Source: Verrucomicrobiota bacterium (GTDB lineage: Bacteria > Verrucomicrobiota > Kiritimatiellia > SS1-B-03-39 > UBA6053). From it: a DNA stretch of 64,000 nt. Shown here piece by piece: positions 18,201 to 25,720 of the stretch. The notes under the pieces were generated by a model, which did not search any database, was not told the DNA's origin, and worked only from the letters and a program-made list of their open reading frames with translations. Location of the stretch: contig JAFIGD010000019.1 in the NCBI GenBank assembly GCA_020831625.1, forward strand, positions 1 through 64,000. The letters run 5' to 3'. Every line of letters begins with the position of its first letter. Position 1 is the stretch's first letter. Made by a program: the position numbers and the translations under genes.

Positions 18201-18414
18201 CCAGCACCGGACGATCCCCGCCGCTTGCGTTCAGCCACACCCAAGCCTCGACCGTAAAATCCCACCCCGCCAGCGTGGCGCTGGAATCCAGCGTAATCCG
18301 CCCCGGCGTGCCTGAAAATTCGAGGCCGGCTGTGAAAGGCTCTGCGGCCTGCACCGGCAAAGATCCCGCGCAAAGAAGAAAGAAAACTGAAAATCCTATA
18401 GAAAAGTGGGTCAT
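12256..18414 (-). CDS. Giant secreted LamG / Ig-like / PA14 surface protein
   Basis: The 2052-residue protein has a signal peptide (1-23, ...LCAGSLPVQAAEP). In order I see a LamG/concanavalin-like domain (about 27-205), a linker beta domain (about 235-400), four Ig-like units of about 84 residues (about 405-700, SGLPVSYAVVSGPAV), a second LamG domain (about 740-950), a cadherin/VCBS-like stretch, a PA14 domain (about 1365-1500, YRYFEGDFPTEASL), another VCBS-like unit (DSFTYTVTDSGGLSA) and a Cys-containing C-terminal module ending FSDNDC. It is a large extracellular carbohydrate- or surface-binding protein. It is the larger paralogue of the next gene and shares its promoter region. Confidence 0.85.
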   Translation of the reverse strand: MTHFSIGFSVFFLLCAGSLPVQAAEPFTAGLEFSGTPGRITLDSSATLAGWDFTVEAWVWLNASGGDRPVLAQIGSEGLFHLLVRNDRLHLGFWGDDLTGSTPVPTGEWVHVAYSYEAATRTQRVFLNGVADGERVAAAQFAENNLPLQIGGFFEPGANPFDGRMLELRIWDHARSAETIAAERFTTPAVDAPGLGALFTFEESQGTSIAEATGSLTGNTLSGGVTVVEPVVNLAFLGAPFPLQALPGGNLTASVTGYSVSPAPAAGYPDTDGELLINGTGPARVWGTPWLESMEIEGAGLLLWENTSPEITLTFSAPVRVDLVTLYLANSGGAGGVGMPASIQVSVPGGTPFSKTIVPDSDPGDLQPASVAPTGMISDTLVIQLIRGAHNVALAEIEISGIVMQSQTIDFPTVSPVPFMEPVTLAATASSGLPVSYAVVSGPAVLDGNTLTFTAAGTVEVAASQAGNDLYLPAEAVTQSFAVLKAAQEVVFTQTISSQLATGTVTLDGVATASSGLPVNYAVVSGPAVVEDNTLTFTAAGTVTLAASQAGNDSFLPAEAVTQSFTVLKAAQEVVFTQAISPASVMEGIVLSATASSGLPVSYAVVSGPAVVDGNELSFTATGTVVVAASQAGDDLFLPAEPVSRTIEVVRVPQEISNFPQIPPVPVEDVVTLVASADSGLPVSFEVVSGPGVLEGDDALRITGPGVVLVVARQAGDALWAAAPDRLQAIEVQDGLLLLQPGEGMTAGLAFGAAPGRVELDGGFSLAGRSFTVEGWIWLKDISGDRSVLGQPGPSDVLHLNIRDGHLHLGFWSDDLTGDTVLPVNEWVHIAFTYDAETRTQRVYVNGENDGSRIADAPFSENALPLQIGGGFSMSGSSFNGRILELRIWDHARPGPVLSAGRFATPPSNAPGLEALFTFEMSGGTAVPDATGQLANAVLTGDVAVVEPVIGLDFLGFTFPLQSLPQGTLRPYMSGYALSDAPLPTYADAHGIVLTNGFGPTLVWGAPWLDPLQKPLGSILVWEEDDPAITLSLTGRAQVDAVTLHLANSGGAASVDLPDTIHLSTPGGFAASIPVTAGAETGSLQAVRIEGLGLITEALTVSLQGSPGGRIALAEVQLDGAPLRIGDPAPTDPAPRLARLFHGFDPALNNREVLNLDLEVVPGEAQFLFQRGAERLGVEAVSEWSPDLQDWYPMPHEIHPDGRGMARLALGAGETRAFFRLRYVAPPAPGLVQAPAGAVFEEDADARTFPPGFLFGGGVSPESADGIEVIALNDQAGLVGSTLAFAYGVTLRMNADGSGELFAPVSMPGGAVVDEVITYTVVNALGESVRRSFAFTVNGINNPPTIEPIALSHASAVEPAGTAYRYFEGDFPTEASLLAAEPTATGRQPTFSLAPAADATGGFGLEMTGELFVPAPGPYTFFLMGNNTAVLDVGGTRVIAHDDTERSGTVELTAGTHSVRVLYFDTTEPAAALTVEYVGPGFLREAIPAEAFPRLTAIPLDPLAGASDPDEDDVLAISHIADQLLTLSTPVQLASGAEVQLNGDGTLTYVPAPGRTVFHGATDTDSFTYTVTDSGGLSATAAASLDLARFNTAPVSPGSFTLQPDGQNRALILTTDVVNEIVGDGLRITHVNGSPIVGGDVRSLPSKAILSHSGDPLGLYYDGEHAFFRTLSQQIGSDAFTLTLTDAAGATADVDVTATLPLALTCSIKYTDSRFPSGAHLAGNVAQLWSQYPFPVEAVTYITDRQTGLHYGHHERTLQPFQTQHIPFDLPTGIDLEGQHFFDRFDLELDTLTGDPILYGFDSGEFQVERLYSTASESFFSVTGAMSPHWPMEITIASGTFPYKSGIYRISTQYGGIIQVFRFGILTRGASAQKGILEPTFASNIIVTGICRTRDISRFTVENRNNEPVPLTVGSGEHSFTVPAHQTITINVTYEPKVWFHVIDTPLGLFDSREITCPVEIDFTVESLCAGGINTFTRVVNNDTENAYTVRVESVEFPSIRSDPVTIGNQAEAFIGMEPQGQNLGGTEGRVVLILPDREEVVETFIFSDNDC
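16300..17195 (-). repeat. Four tandem Ig-like coding repeats, about 252 bp each
   Basis: Inside the giant LamG gene the block GTAAACACCACCTCCTGTGC recurs exactly 252 bp apart (16685 and 16937, plus-strand reading), and the flanking 250 bp are nearly identical. A fourth, more diverged unit lies near 16336-16430. The unit is 84 codons and in frame, so copy number can change without a frameshift. The shorter paralogue at 18513-22577 lacks this block. Confidence 0.8.
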
Positions 18415-18470
18415 AGATAGACAACATCTTAAACCCTCCTTACGGTACCGACAAGCCTATCAGCCCCCTC

Positions 18471-18511
18471 CCCCCTGAATGGCCAAAAAAAGCAAAGGGA
18501 TGTCCAAATCG
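18471..18511 (-). promoter_or_regulatory. Conserved direct-repeat element upstream of the 2052-residue LamG gene
   Basis: The plus strand reads CCCCCTGAATGGCCAAA, an A/G-rich gap, then ATGTCCAAATCG. The half-sites ATGKCCAAA start at 18479 and 18500, 21 bp apart. The same arrangement occurs at 22733-22772, at the same 57-bp distance from the aligned ATG. Two helical turns between direct half-sites suit an AraC-type dimer. The candidate regulator is encoded at 22800-25091. Confidence 0.6.
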
Positions 18512-18512
18512 A

Positions 18513-21500
18513 TCAGAAACAGTTTTCATCCGAAAAGGTGAACGTCGGGCCCTCCATCGGCCCGGATTCCAACAGAATAACCAATCGGCCCTCCGTGCCG
18601 CGGACATCCCGGCCTTGGGTGTCCATCTGGATGGTCACATCGGAATCCGCGGCAATGGTTACGGGACCGCTGATCAGGGTTGGGAATGCCACGGACTCGA
18701 TGCGCACCGTATAAGCCTGGTTACTGTTGTTGATCACTTGAGTAAAGGAGGTGAAGGTGTCGGAGCAAAACGAATTAATGCTGAAATCAATCACCGTGGG
18801 GCACACCGATTCACTGCTGTAGTGCAGGCCGAGGTCTCCATCGAGAAGTTTGACCGGAATCCTCGGCAGGTAATTCACGTCGAATTCCACCGTCTGTCCT
18901 GCGGGCACAGGCACCTGTTTCTGTTCGTTGCCGACGGTGAGCACGATATCCTCATCGTTCAGGTTCTGGGCGGTGAAGCGACTGATGTCATTGGTGCGGC
19001 AAATCCCCTCGATGATGATGTTGGCCGCAAAGGTGGGCTCGATGACTGTGATGTTGGCGGGGGAGGAGCGAGCCCTAAGACCTTGGTGGTAGAGCGTCAC
19101 GATCGAATCGTAGGGGAAATCGTCGACATAAACACCAGTGGGAAAGGATTGCCGGATGCCGCCATTCTCTATTTCATTATGATTAGGCCAGTGGGGGCTG
19201 GAGGCTCCACCATAGGTGAAGAAGGAACGCGAGACAGTCGAATAGAGGGGGGTGAGTATCATACCCCCCGAAGTGCGCCCGTAATAGATCGGGTCGCCGT
19301 CCAGAGTGTCAATCTCCAGATCATAGCTGTCGAAAAAGTCACCCTCTCCCAGATCCACACCCTCGGGCAGATCAAAACTGACATCTATGTTTGTACGGCT
19401 GGGCAGGGTGTATTCAGCGCGACCGATTTCATCCCCGGTTTGCCGGTGCTTTACATAGATTTCGGCGGTGACGGGAAAGTTGTATCGGGAAAGCAGCCGC
19501 ACGGTGCGGGGCGGAATTGAGCTGTCAAAACGGCGATCAGAGTAGCTGATCCTCTGCACTATGCCCAGCGCATCATCGATCCAGATGGGGAGTTCCGCAG
19601 TGGCCCCCGCCGCATCGACTACGGTTAGCGTAAACGAGTCAATATAACGCTCATCTCCGGAGAGAGTCCGAACGGAAGCACCATAACCATCATAAAAGAG
19701 GGATTGTTGACCCCCGCTCGTCTGCAGGTAGATTGTGGCGGTGGAGGGGAGCGTGGCGGCGAGGGTGTTTGTGGCGGTGGAGGGGAGCCAGGCGGGGAAG
19801 GTGTCGGTACCCAGCAGGGGGGCATCTCCCACTCCGATGATACGGAGCGGGTCGCCGTCGGCGTCGCTGAGACGACCGCTCAGGTCGAGGTCACCCTGAT
19901 TAAAAAATTGATCGGTTGACAACTGGGTCGAGCCGTCGGCAGTGGGCGCGGTGTTCTGGCGGGCGAGGTCGATGCTGGCGGTGCCGGTGGCGGAAAGTCC
20001 CCCGCTGTCGGTGACGGTGTAGGTGAAGCTTTCGGCAAAGGTGGCCTCGTGGAGGAGCGTCTTTCCCGGGGCGGGCACGTAGGTGATCTGCCCGTCGGCG
20101 GCGAGCGTCAACGAGGCGCCGGAGGGCAAAACGGCGGGTGCCCCGTCGACGAGAGCGGTGCCGTTGAGGTGGGAGATGCGCAGGACATCGCCGTCATCGA
20201 TATCACTGGCGGTGCCAATGGGCAGATCGGACAGGCGGGGAAAGGCGCTGGCGGGGATCGGCTCGCGCGGCAGGCCGGGGCCGGAGTAGTCCACAGTGAG
20301 CGGCCCGGGAACGTCGGCGTCGAAATAGCGCACCCGGAGGGTGTGCGATCCGGCGGCGAGGGTTATGGTGCCGCTGCGCCCGGTGGCGGGATCTTCCCAG
20401 GTGTTGTCAACCACGCGCTCGCCGTCGATATCGAGCACGACGCCGTTGGCACTGCCGGTGTAGAAGGTATAAGGTCCGGCGGCGGGGACAAAGAGTTCGC
20501 CGGTGAATTCAAAGCCGAAGCCATCGTCCGCCGTGGCGGGATCGAGGCTGAAGGTGGGCAGTCGTCCGGTGGCCACGGGTTCGGCGGCGAGCAGGCTTTC
20601 CTCGGTCGGAAAGTCGCCTTCGAAGTAGCGGTAGGCGATCCCGGCATCGACGGTCCCGGTGGCGTGGCTGCCGGTGAAGTCTTCCACCGTCGGCGGATTG
20701 TTTTCACCGTTGACGGTGATGGCGAAGGTGCGGCGGATGGATTCGCCGAGGGCGTTGACCACCGTGTAGGTGACGGCCTCGTCCACGACGGCATGGCCGG
20801 GCATGGAGACGGGGGCGGTCAACTCGCCGGAGCCGTCGGCATGGATCCGCAGCGTGACGCCGAAATCAAAGGTCAGCGTGCTGCCAACCAGGCCGGTTTG
20901 ATCGTTCAGGGCAATCAGCTCAAGATCGCCGGCATCCCCGGCGGACAACTCGTCGCCAAAAAGGAAGCCGGGAGCGAACAGCTGCGGCTCAGCATCCTCT
21001 GTAAAGACGGAGTCTGCCGGAGGCTGCACAAGGCCGGGTGCGGGCGGGGGCACATAGCGCAGCCGGAAAAAGGCCCGGTCCTGGCCGGGGGCCATCGTGA
21101 ACCGGGCCATGCCGCGGCCATCGGCCGGGTTGATTTCCTGCGGCATCTCATACCAGGTTTGCAGGTCGGACGACCATTCGGGCACGGCCTCCGCGCCCAG
21201 CCGCTCGGTCCCGCGATGGAACAGAACCTGTGCCTCGCCGGGTACCAACTCCATCTGCAATTTCAAGACGTCACGGTTGTTGAGAGCCGGATCAAAGCCA
21301 TGATACAGACGGGCCAGACGGGGGGCCGGATCGAAGGGGGCGGGATCGCTGATTCGCAGCGGCCCGCCCTCCAGGTGGACCTCTGCCAGCGCGATGCGCC
21401 CGCCTTCGGTCCCCGAGAGGGTGACGGAGAGGGCCTCGGTGATCAGTGCCAGATCCTGAATCCGCACAGTCTGCAAGCGGCCGACTTCGGCTCCGGCGGT

Positions 21501-22577
21501 GACGGGGACGGTGATGTTGAAGCCGCCGGGGGTGGAAAGCTGAAGGCTGTCGGGCAGAGCGACATCCGCCGCGCCGTCGCTCTGGGCGAGATAGAGGGTG
21601 ACCGCATCCACCCGGGCGCGCCCGGCGAGGGAAATATGGATGGCGGGATGGGACTGATCCCAGACCAGGATGCTGTCGACGGGGTTCAGGAGGGTGTCGA
21701 GCCAGAGGGTGCCCCAGACGCGGGCGGGGCCGAGGGTGTTGGTGAGCACGGTTCCGCTGGGGTCGGCGTAGTCCGGCAGAGGCGCGGGGCTGAGCGTGTA
21801 GCCGCTCACGTAAGGGCGGAGGCTGCCGATGGAGAGCTGCTCCAGCGGGAAGGTGGAGCCGAGAAACGCGGGTCCGACAACCGGCTCGACCACCGCCACA
21901 TCCCCGCTCAGCGTGGCGTCGGAGAGCTGACCGGTTTCCTCCGGGATTGTGGTTCCGTTGGATCCTTCAAAGGTGAAGAGCGCATCGAGGCCGGGCGCAT
22001 CGGTGGATGGAGTGGCGAAACGTTCCGCCGCGATGTCTGCCGCCGTCCGCGCATGGTCCCAAATCCGCAGCTCCAGCATACGGCCGCTCAGGAAATTCCC
22101 CCCCAGCCAAGTGCCGATTTCAAGCACGCGGTTGTTTTCCGCGAATTGATGATCCGCAGTGCGCTCGCCATCGGGCACCCCGTTCAGAAAGACCCGCTGC
22201 CGGCGGCTGGAAACGTCATAGGAAAAGGCCACATGCACCCACTCTTGAGCGGGCACGGGGGTCGCTCCGGTCAAATCATCCGCCCAAAATCCGAGATGCA
22301 CCCGTCCGTCCCGTACAAGCAAGTGCATCGGGTCGGCATCGGGCTGCGCCAGAATCGCTCGATCCCCCGCTGTGCTGTCGAGCCACACCCAGGCCTCGAC
22401 CGTGAAGGAGCGCCCCGCCAGCGAAAACCCCGAATCCAGCGTCACCCGCCCCGATTCACCCGAAAACTCGAGCCCGGCGGTGAGAGGCTCTGCGGCCAGA
22501 ACACGCTCGGCTCCGGCACTGAGAAGCAAGAGGGGTATGGCGACAACAGAAAATGTGCGCGCCACGAAATCGGGCAT
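18513..22577 (-). CDS. Giant secreted LamG / PA14 surface protein (paralogue)
   Basis: Starting at the ATG at 22577 (MPDFVARTFSVVAIPLLLLS) it encodes 1354 residues with a clean signal peptide ending LAAEP. Domains: one LamG (about 30-210), a linker beta domain, a VCBS-like stretch, PA14 (YRYFEGDFPTEESL), another VCBS-like unit (ESFTYTVTDSGGLSA) and the same C-terminal module as its neighbour, ending FSDENCF. Compared with the 2052-residue paralogue it lacks the four Ig repeats and the second LamG. The frame is open to 22715, and an ATG at 22676 aligns with the start of the paralogue, but it would put 33 residues before the signal peptide. The two genes are tandem duplicates. Confidence 0.85.
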   Translation of the reverse strand: MPDFVARTFSVVAIPLLLLSAGAERVLAAEPLTAGLEFSGESGRVTLDSGFSLAGRSFTVEAWVWLDSTAGDRAILAQPDADPMHLLVRDGRVHLGFWADDLTGATPVPAQEWVHVAFSYDVSSRRQRVFLNGVPDGERTADHQFAENNRVLEIGTWLGGNFLSGRMLELRIWDHARTAADIAAERFATPSTDAPGLDALFTFEGSNGTTIPEETGQLSDATLSGDVAVVEPVVGPAFLGSTFPLEQLSIGSLRPYVSGYTLSPAPLPDYADPSGTVLTNTLGPARVWGTLWLDTLLNPVDSILVWDQSHPAIHISLAGRARVDAVTLYLAQSDGAADVALPDSLQLSTPGGFNITVPVTAGAEVGRLQTVRIQDLALITEALSVTLSGTEGGRIALAEVHLEGGPLRISDPAPFDPAPRLARLYHGFDPALNNRDVLKLQMELVPGEAQVLFHRGTERLGAEAVPEWSSDLQTWYEMPQEINPADGRGMARFTMAPGQDRAFFRLRYVPPPAPGLVQPPADSVFTEDAEPQLFAPGFLFGDELSAGDAGDLELIALNDQTGLVGSTLTFDFGVTLRIHADGSGELTAPVSMPGHAVVDEAVTYTVVNALGESIRRTFAITVNGENNPPTVEDFTGSHATGTVDAGIAYRYFEGDFPTEESLLAAEPVATGRLPTFSLDPATADDGFGFEFTGELFVPAAGPYTFYTGSANGVVLDIDGERVVDNTWEDPATGRSGTITLAAGSHTLRVRYFDADVPGPLTVDYSGPGLPREPIPASAFPRLSDLPIGTASDIDDGDVLRISHLNGTALVDGAPAVLPSGASLTLAADGQITYVPAPGKTLLHEATFAESFTYTVTDSGGLSATGTASIDLARQNTAPTADGSTQLSTDQFFNQGDLDLSGRLSDADGDPLRIIGVGDAPLLGTDTFPAWLPSTATNTLAATLPSTATIYLQTSGGQQSLFYDGYGASVRTLSGDERYIDSFTLTVVDAAGATAELPIWIDDALGIVQRISYSDRRFDSSIPPRTVRLLSRYNFPVTAEIYVKHRQTGDEIGRAEYTLPSRTNIDVSFDLPEGVDLGEGDFFDSYDLEIDTLDGDPIYYGRTSGGMILTPLYSTVSRSFFTYGGASSPHWPNHNEIENGGIRQSFPTGVYVDDFPYDSIVTLYHQGLRARSSPANITVIEPTFAANIIIEGICRTNDISRFTAQNLNDEDIVLTVGNEQKQVPVPAGQTVEFDVNYLPRIPVKLLDGDLGLHYSSESVCPTVIDFSINSFCSDTFTSFTQVINNSNQAYTVRIESVAFPTLISGPVTIAADSDVTIQMDTQGRDVRGTEGRLVILLESGPMEGPTFTFSDENCF

Positions 22578-22732
22578 CCTGAAAAATAAGGTTTGCAGGT
22601 GATCGAGTGACAGAGCTTGAATCCCGCGGCAAAGGGATTGGACGGGAGCTAAGCGTCCTATGGGAAAATTATTCATAGATAGGTTCCGGCTTACGCCCCC
22701 TAACGAAAACCACAAGAATATCCCGGGATCTG

Positions 22733-22772
22733 CCCCCTGAATGTCCAGAAAAAACAGAACATGTCCAGATCG
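22733..22772 (-). promoter_or_regulatory. Conserved direct-repeat element upstream of the 1354-residue LamG gene
   Basis: The plus strand carries CCCCCTGAATGTCCAGA and, 20 bp on, ATGTCCAGATCG; the half-site ATGTCCAGA is repeated exactly (22741 and 22761). It matches the element at 18471-18511 in content, order and distance to the start region. It lies between the LamG gene and the stop of the hybrid AraC regulator gene, the likely binding protein. Confidence 0.6.
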
Positions 22773-22799
22773 GCAGCAAACCGATCCCCACCGTGAAGC

Positions 22800-25091
22800 C
22801 TACGGCTCTGTTATTTCAGGCAACACTTGGGCCGCAAGGAATTCCTTGGGTACCTGGTTGAACACCGCCCGAAAGCGGCGGGACAGATAGCTCGCGCTCA
22901 CACCGACGGCCCGGGCCGCTGCGGCAACGGAATCGACTTCGCCCGATTCCAGAAGCAGGCGGGCGCGCCGCAGGCGGATTTCCTGGATCAGTTGACCCGG
23001 CGTCTGGCCGAAGGATTCGGTACAGCGGCGCTGGAGCTGGCGCTGGCTCATCCCCAGCGCATCCGCGAGTTCCACCGCGCCGAACGGCCCGGTGCCCATA
23101 CGATCCGATATCACCGCCCGCACCTGTTCCGGCCAGGCCGCCGGCTGCGGTGCTGCGGTCCGGCGCACGCAAAGGTGGTTGTGGATGCGCAGGCGCAGTT
23201 CGTCCATGGAGAAGGGCTTCGAGAGGTAGTCATTCGCACCGGCCTGAAGGCCAATGAGGCGGTCTTCCGGACGCCCCTTGGCGCTGAGCAGGAGGATGGG
23301 GAGTTCCCGGGCTGAAAAGTGATCCCGAATCTTTTGACAGAGGGCGATGCCATCGAGTCCCGGCATCATCACATCACTGAGGATCAAATCCGGAGGATGG
23401 TTTAGAATGACCGGCAGAGCCTCCTCTCCGTTCCGGGCAAACCGGAGCGCATACACCTCTTCCAATTGACGGGCCAGAAAACGCTGCAGATCCGGGTGAT
23501 CCTCGATGATCATAATCTCTGATGTTCTCCCCGGTTCGGATGCGGTCCTTTGGGGATCGCCGGGGGAGTCAGCGCAAGAGGTGTCGGCCTGAAAGACCGG
23601 CATCGGACGGGGCGGATCCTCCGGAGCGCTCCCCTGGGAGGCCGGTTCTATCGCGAGATCCTCCAGCGCAATATGATCCGCCCCCAGAGGAACGCGTATC
23701 CGGAAACAGTTGCCGGCACCGCCGCCCGGGTCGGGAAGCAGACCGATCTCCCCGCCATGCAGGGCGACGATTTCGGCGGCCAGACTCAACCCCAGACCCA
23801 TCCCCTCCCAGCCGCGGTCGTCCCCGGACTCCCCCTGAAAAAAACGCTCAAACATCCGCGCCCGAACCTCCCCGGGAATGGGGCGGCCGGCATCCTCAAT
23901 TTCGATTTCGAGTTCGCCCGGTGCCTCGCCCCCCGCCCGGCGGCAGCGAATGCCAATCCCGCTGCCCTCCGGGGCGAACTTCACCGCATTTCCGATCAGG
24001 TTAAATATCACCTTCGCAAACTTTGTGGTGTCCAGATACACCCGGAGAGAAGGATCGACCGGATCGAAAACAAGGGTCATTCGGCGGGCCTCGGCAAGCG
24101 GCCGCATCTCCGCCACCAGCTCCCGCAGGAAATCCCCGGCCATCACCTCCCGTACCCGCAGGCGTGCCTCACCCGCGTCCAACAAGGTGAAATCAACCAG
24201 CTCCTCGATCAGCAATTCCAGGCGACGCAACCCCCGTTGAACCATGTCCCATTGCGGATCCGCCTTTTGCGCCGGGATCAGCGCCTCCAGAGGTTGTTTG
24301 ATTAACGAAAGCGGGGTGCGCAATTCGTGCGAGAGCATGGCCATGAAGCGTTGTTGCCGAGTCTGCAAGGCCTCCGCCGCCTCTTTCGCCTCGGTCAGGG
24401 CCCGCTCCATTTCGACCCGCGCGGTGACATCGTGAAAGGTATTGATCATCCCGCGGATCTGCGGATCCTGCAACTGGTTCACCACCGTGCCCTCGAGATA
24501 GATCCAGTGTCCGTCGCGATGACGCCAGCGCACAACATCCGCGTCCAGTTCACCCGGCAGCCCGGCAAGCCGGGCGAAGCGCGGGATCAGCCTCCCGGCA
24601 TCTTCCGGGTGAATGAACTCGAATAAACTCCGCCCCACACACGCTTCGGCGGGATAGCCGGTGATGCGCTCGTTGGTGGCACTTTCGTAAAGAATCGTTG
24701 CCTGGGCATCGAAGATCGTGAATCCTTCGTAACTCAATTCGATCAGGGCCTGGGCTCTCGCCAGTGCGCGGATGGCCTTCTGTTGCTCTCCGGCCCCGCG
24801 TAAAAGAAACGTCCGCGCCTCATCCCGCTCCGACGGCAGCCGCACCGCCTCCAGCGCGATCGGCTCCCCTTCCCCCCATACCAGCTCAAAGGCAAACGGT
24901 GCCAGCTCACCCGCCTCCTCCAAGTGAACGCCTACCGCCCGCCAGAAGGCGGGTTCCTCTTCCGGGGCGTGCAGGGCCGCCAACGCTTGAGCGGCGGCAT
25001 CGGGTTCCACCTCTTCCGCAAACCGAACCCTGCTCCAGTCGTTGCCGCGAAGAGCGGCAATATCTGGATGACTGTAAGAGAATTCGTTCAT
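22800..25091 (-). CDS. Hybrid sensor kinase / receiver / AraC regulator (one-protein two-component system)
   Basis: This 763-residue cytoplasmic protein has no membrane segments. Domains: an N-terminal region, PAS with PAC (about 112-230, DVTARVEMERAL), HisKA with phospho-acceptor His256 in MLSHELRTPLSL, HATPase (NLIGNAVKFAPE, GMGLGLSLAAEIV), a receiver (SDVMMPGLDG aspartate, KPF lysine) and a C-terminal AraC double helix-turn-helix (about 660-755). In gut Bacteroidetes similar one-chain regulators control polysaccharide genes, but those sense sugars in the periplasm; this one would sense an internal signal. It is upstream of and co-directional with two LamG genes that carry a direct-repeat element, so they are its likely targets. 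Confidence 0.85.
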   Translation of the reverse strand: MNEFSYSHPDIAALRGNDWSRVRFAEEVEPDAAAQALAALHAPEEEPAFWRAVGVHLEEAGELAPFAFELVWGEGEPIALEAVRLPSERDEARTFLLRGAGEQQKAIRALARAQALIELSYEGFTIFDAQATILYESATNERITGYPAEACVGRSLFEFIHPEDAGRLIPRFARLAGLPGELDADVVRWRHRDGHWIYLEGTVVNQLQDPQIRGMINTFHDVTARVEMERALTEAKEAAEALQTRQQRFMAMLSHELRTPLSLIKQPLEALIPAQKADPQWDMVQRGLRRLELLIEELVDFTLLDAGEARLRVREVMAGDFLRELVAEMRPLAEARRMTLVFDPVDPSLRVYLDTTKFAKVIFNLIGNAVKFAPEGSGIGIRCRRAGGEAPGELEIEIEDAGRPIPGEVRARMFERFFQGESGDDRGWEGMGLGLSLAAEIVALHGGEIGLLPDPGGGAGNCFRIRVPLGADHIALEDLAIEPASQGSAPEDPPRPMPVFQADTSCADSPGDPQRTASEPGRTSEIMIIEDHPDLQRFLARQLEEVYALRFARNGEEALPVILNHPPDLILSDVMMPGLDGIALCQKIRDHFSARELPILLLSAKGRPEDRLIGLQAGANDYLSKPFSMDELRLRIHNHLCVRRTAAPQPAAWPEQVRAVISDRMGTGPFGAVELADALGMSQRQLQRRCTESFGQTPGQLIQEIRLRRARLLLESGEVDSVAAAARAVGVSASYLSRRFRAVFNQVPKEFLAAQVLPEITEP

Positions 25092-25223
25092 GAGCAGAAT
25101 TGTAAACGGTAAGAAATAGAATACATATTAAAAAAATTCAAAACTATTTCACAAAAGGTCAAAAGCAAGATTTAACAATCTTTGGCTTTACCCCTCCCCT
25201 ACCCGGGATGTACGGTTTTCAAT

Positions 25224-25694
25224 ATGGCAAACCTGCTTGAAGCCCTTCTTAAAGATCCACAGTACCCGTTCTTCGCGTTGATCGGGCTGGTGTTGCTCTG
25301 CTATCCCTTTTATGCCAAATGGGAGGCCGCCAAACTCAGCCGGCGGCGCACGGCGCGAACGAGGGGTGAAGTGGTGGACGAGGAAACGCAGGCCACGCGG
25401 GGCGTGGGCATGGGCGTGGGCAGTCACCATGTCCCCACCCGCCATCCGGTGGTGGTCTTTGACGTGGACGGAGTCCAATACCGCTTGGTCTCCAACACCG
25501 GCGCAAGCTGGCAAACCCTCCGGCAGGGTCAAACCGTCGACGTTCACTACAACCCTTCTGATCCCAACGATGCCGGCATCAGCGACATCTCCCTCGATGC
25601 CGTCGAGCACCTCCTGCTCTGGCTCCTCCCCCTCATCGGCGCGGCATTCTTCCTCTGGGGTCTCGTGAATTTCCTCAAAAACCTGAACGGGTAA
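25224..25694 (+). CDS. DUF3592 family membrane protein
   Basis: I start at the ATG at 25224 (MANLLEALLKDPQYPFFALIG), giving 156 residues; an upstream start at 25182 adds an unlikely GC-rich leader. Two membrane segments (about 12-32 and 130-150) flank a soluble domain with HHVPTRHPVVVFDVDGVQYR and GQTVDVHYNPSDPNDAGI, the DUF3592 pattern. Function is unknown. Its last residues (GLVNFLKNLNG) have a diverged, truncated copy at 38621-38683. Confidence 0.75.
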   Translation: MANLLEALLKDPQYPFFALIGLVLLCYPFYAKWEAAKLSRRRTARTRGEVVDEETQATRGVGMGVGSHHVPTRHPVVVFDVDGVQYRLVSNTGASWQTLRQGQTVDVHYNPSDPNDAGISDISLDAVEHLLLWLLPLIGAAFFLWGLVNFLKNLNG

Positions 25695-25720
25695 ACCGTT
25701 TTGCAATCCCAAACCCGCAA

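Noticed and set aside
20049-22589. 846-codon open frame on the plus strand
   Set aside because: Same mirror effect opposite the second LamG gene; no start signal or family.
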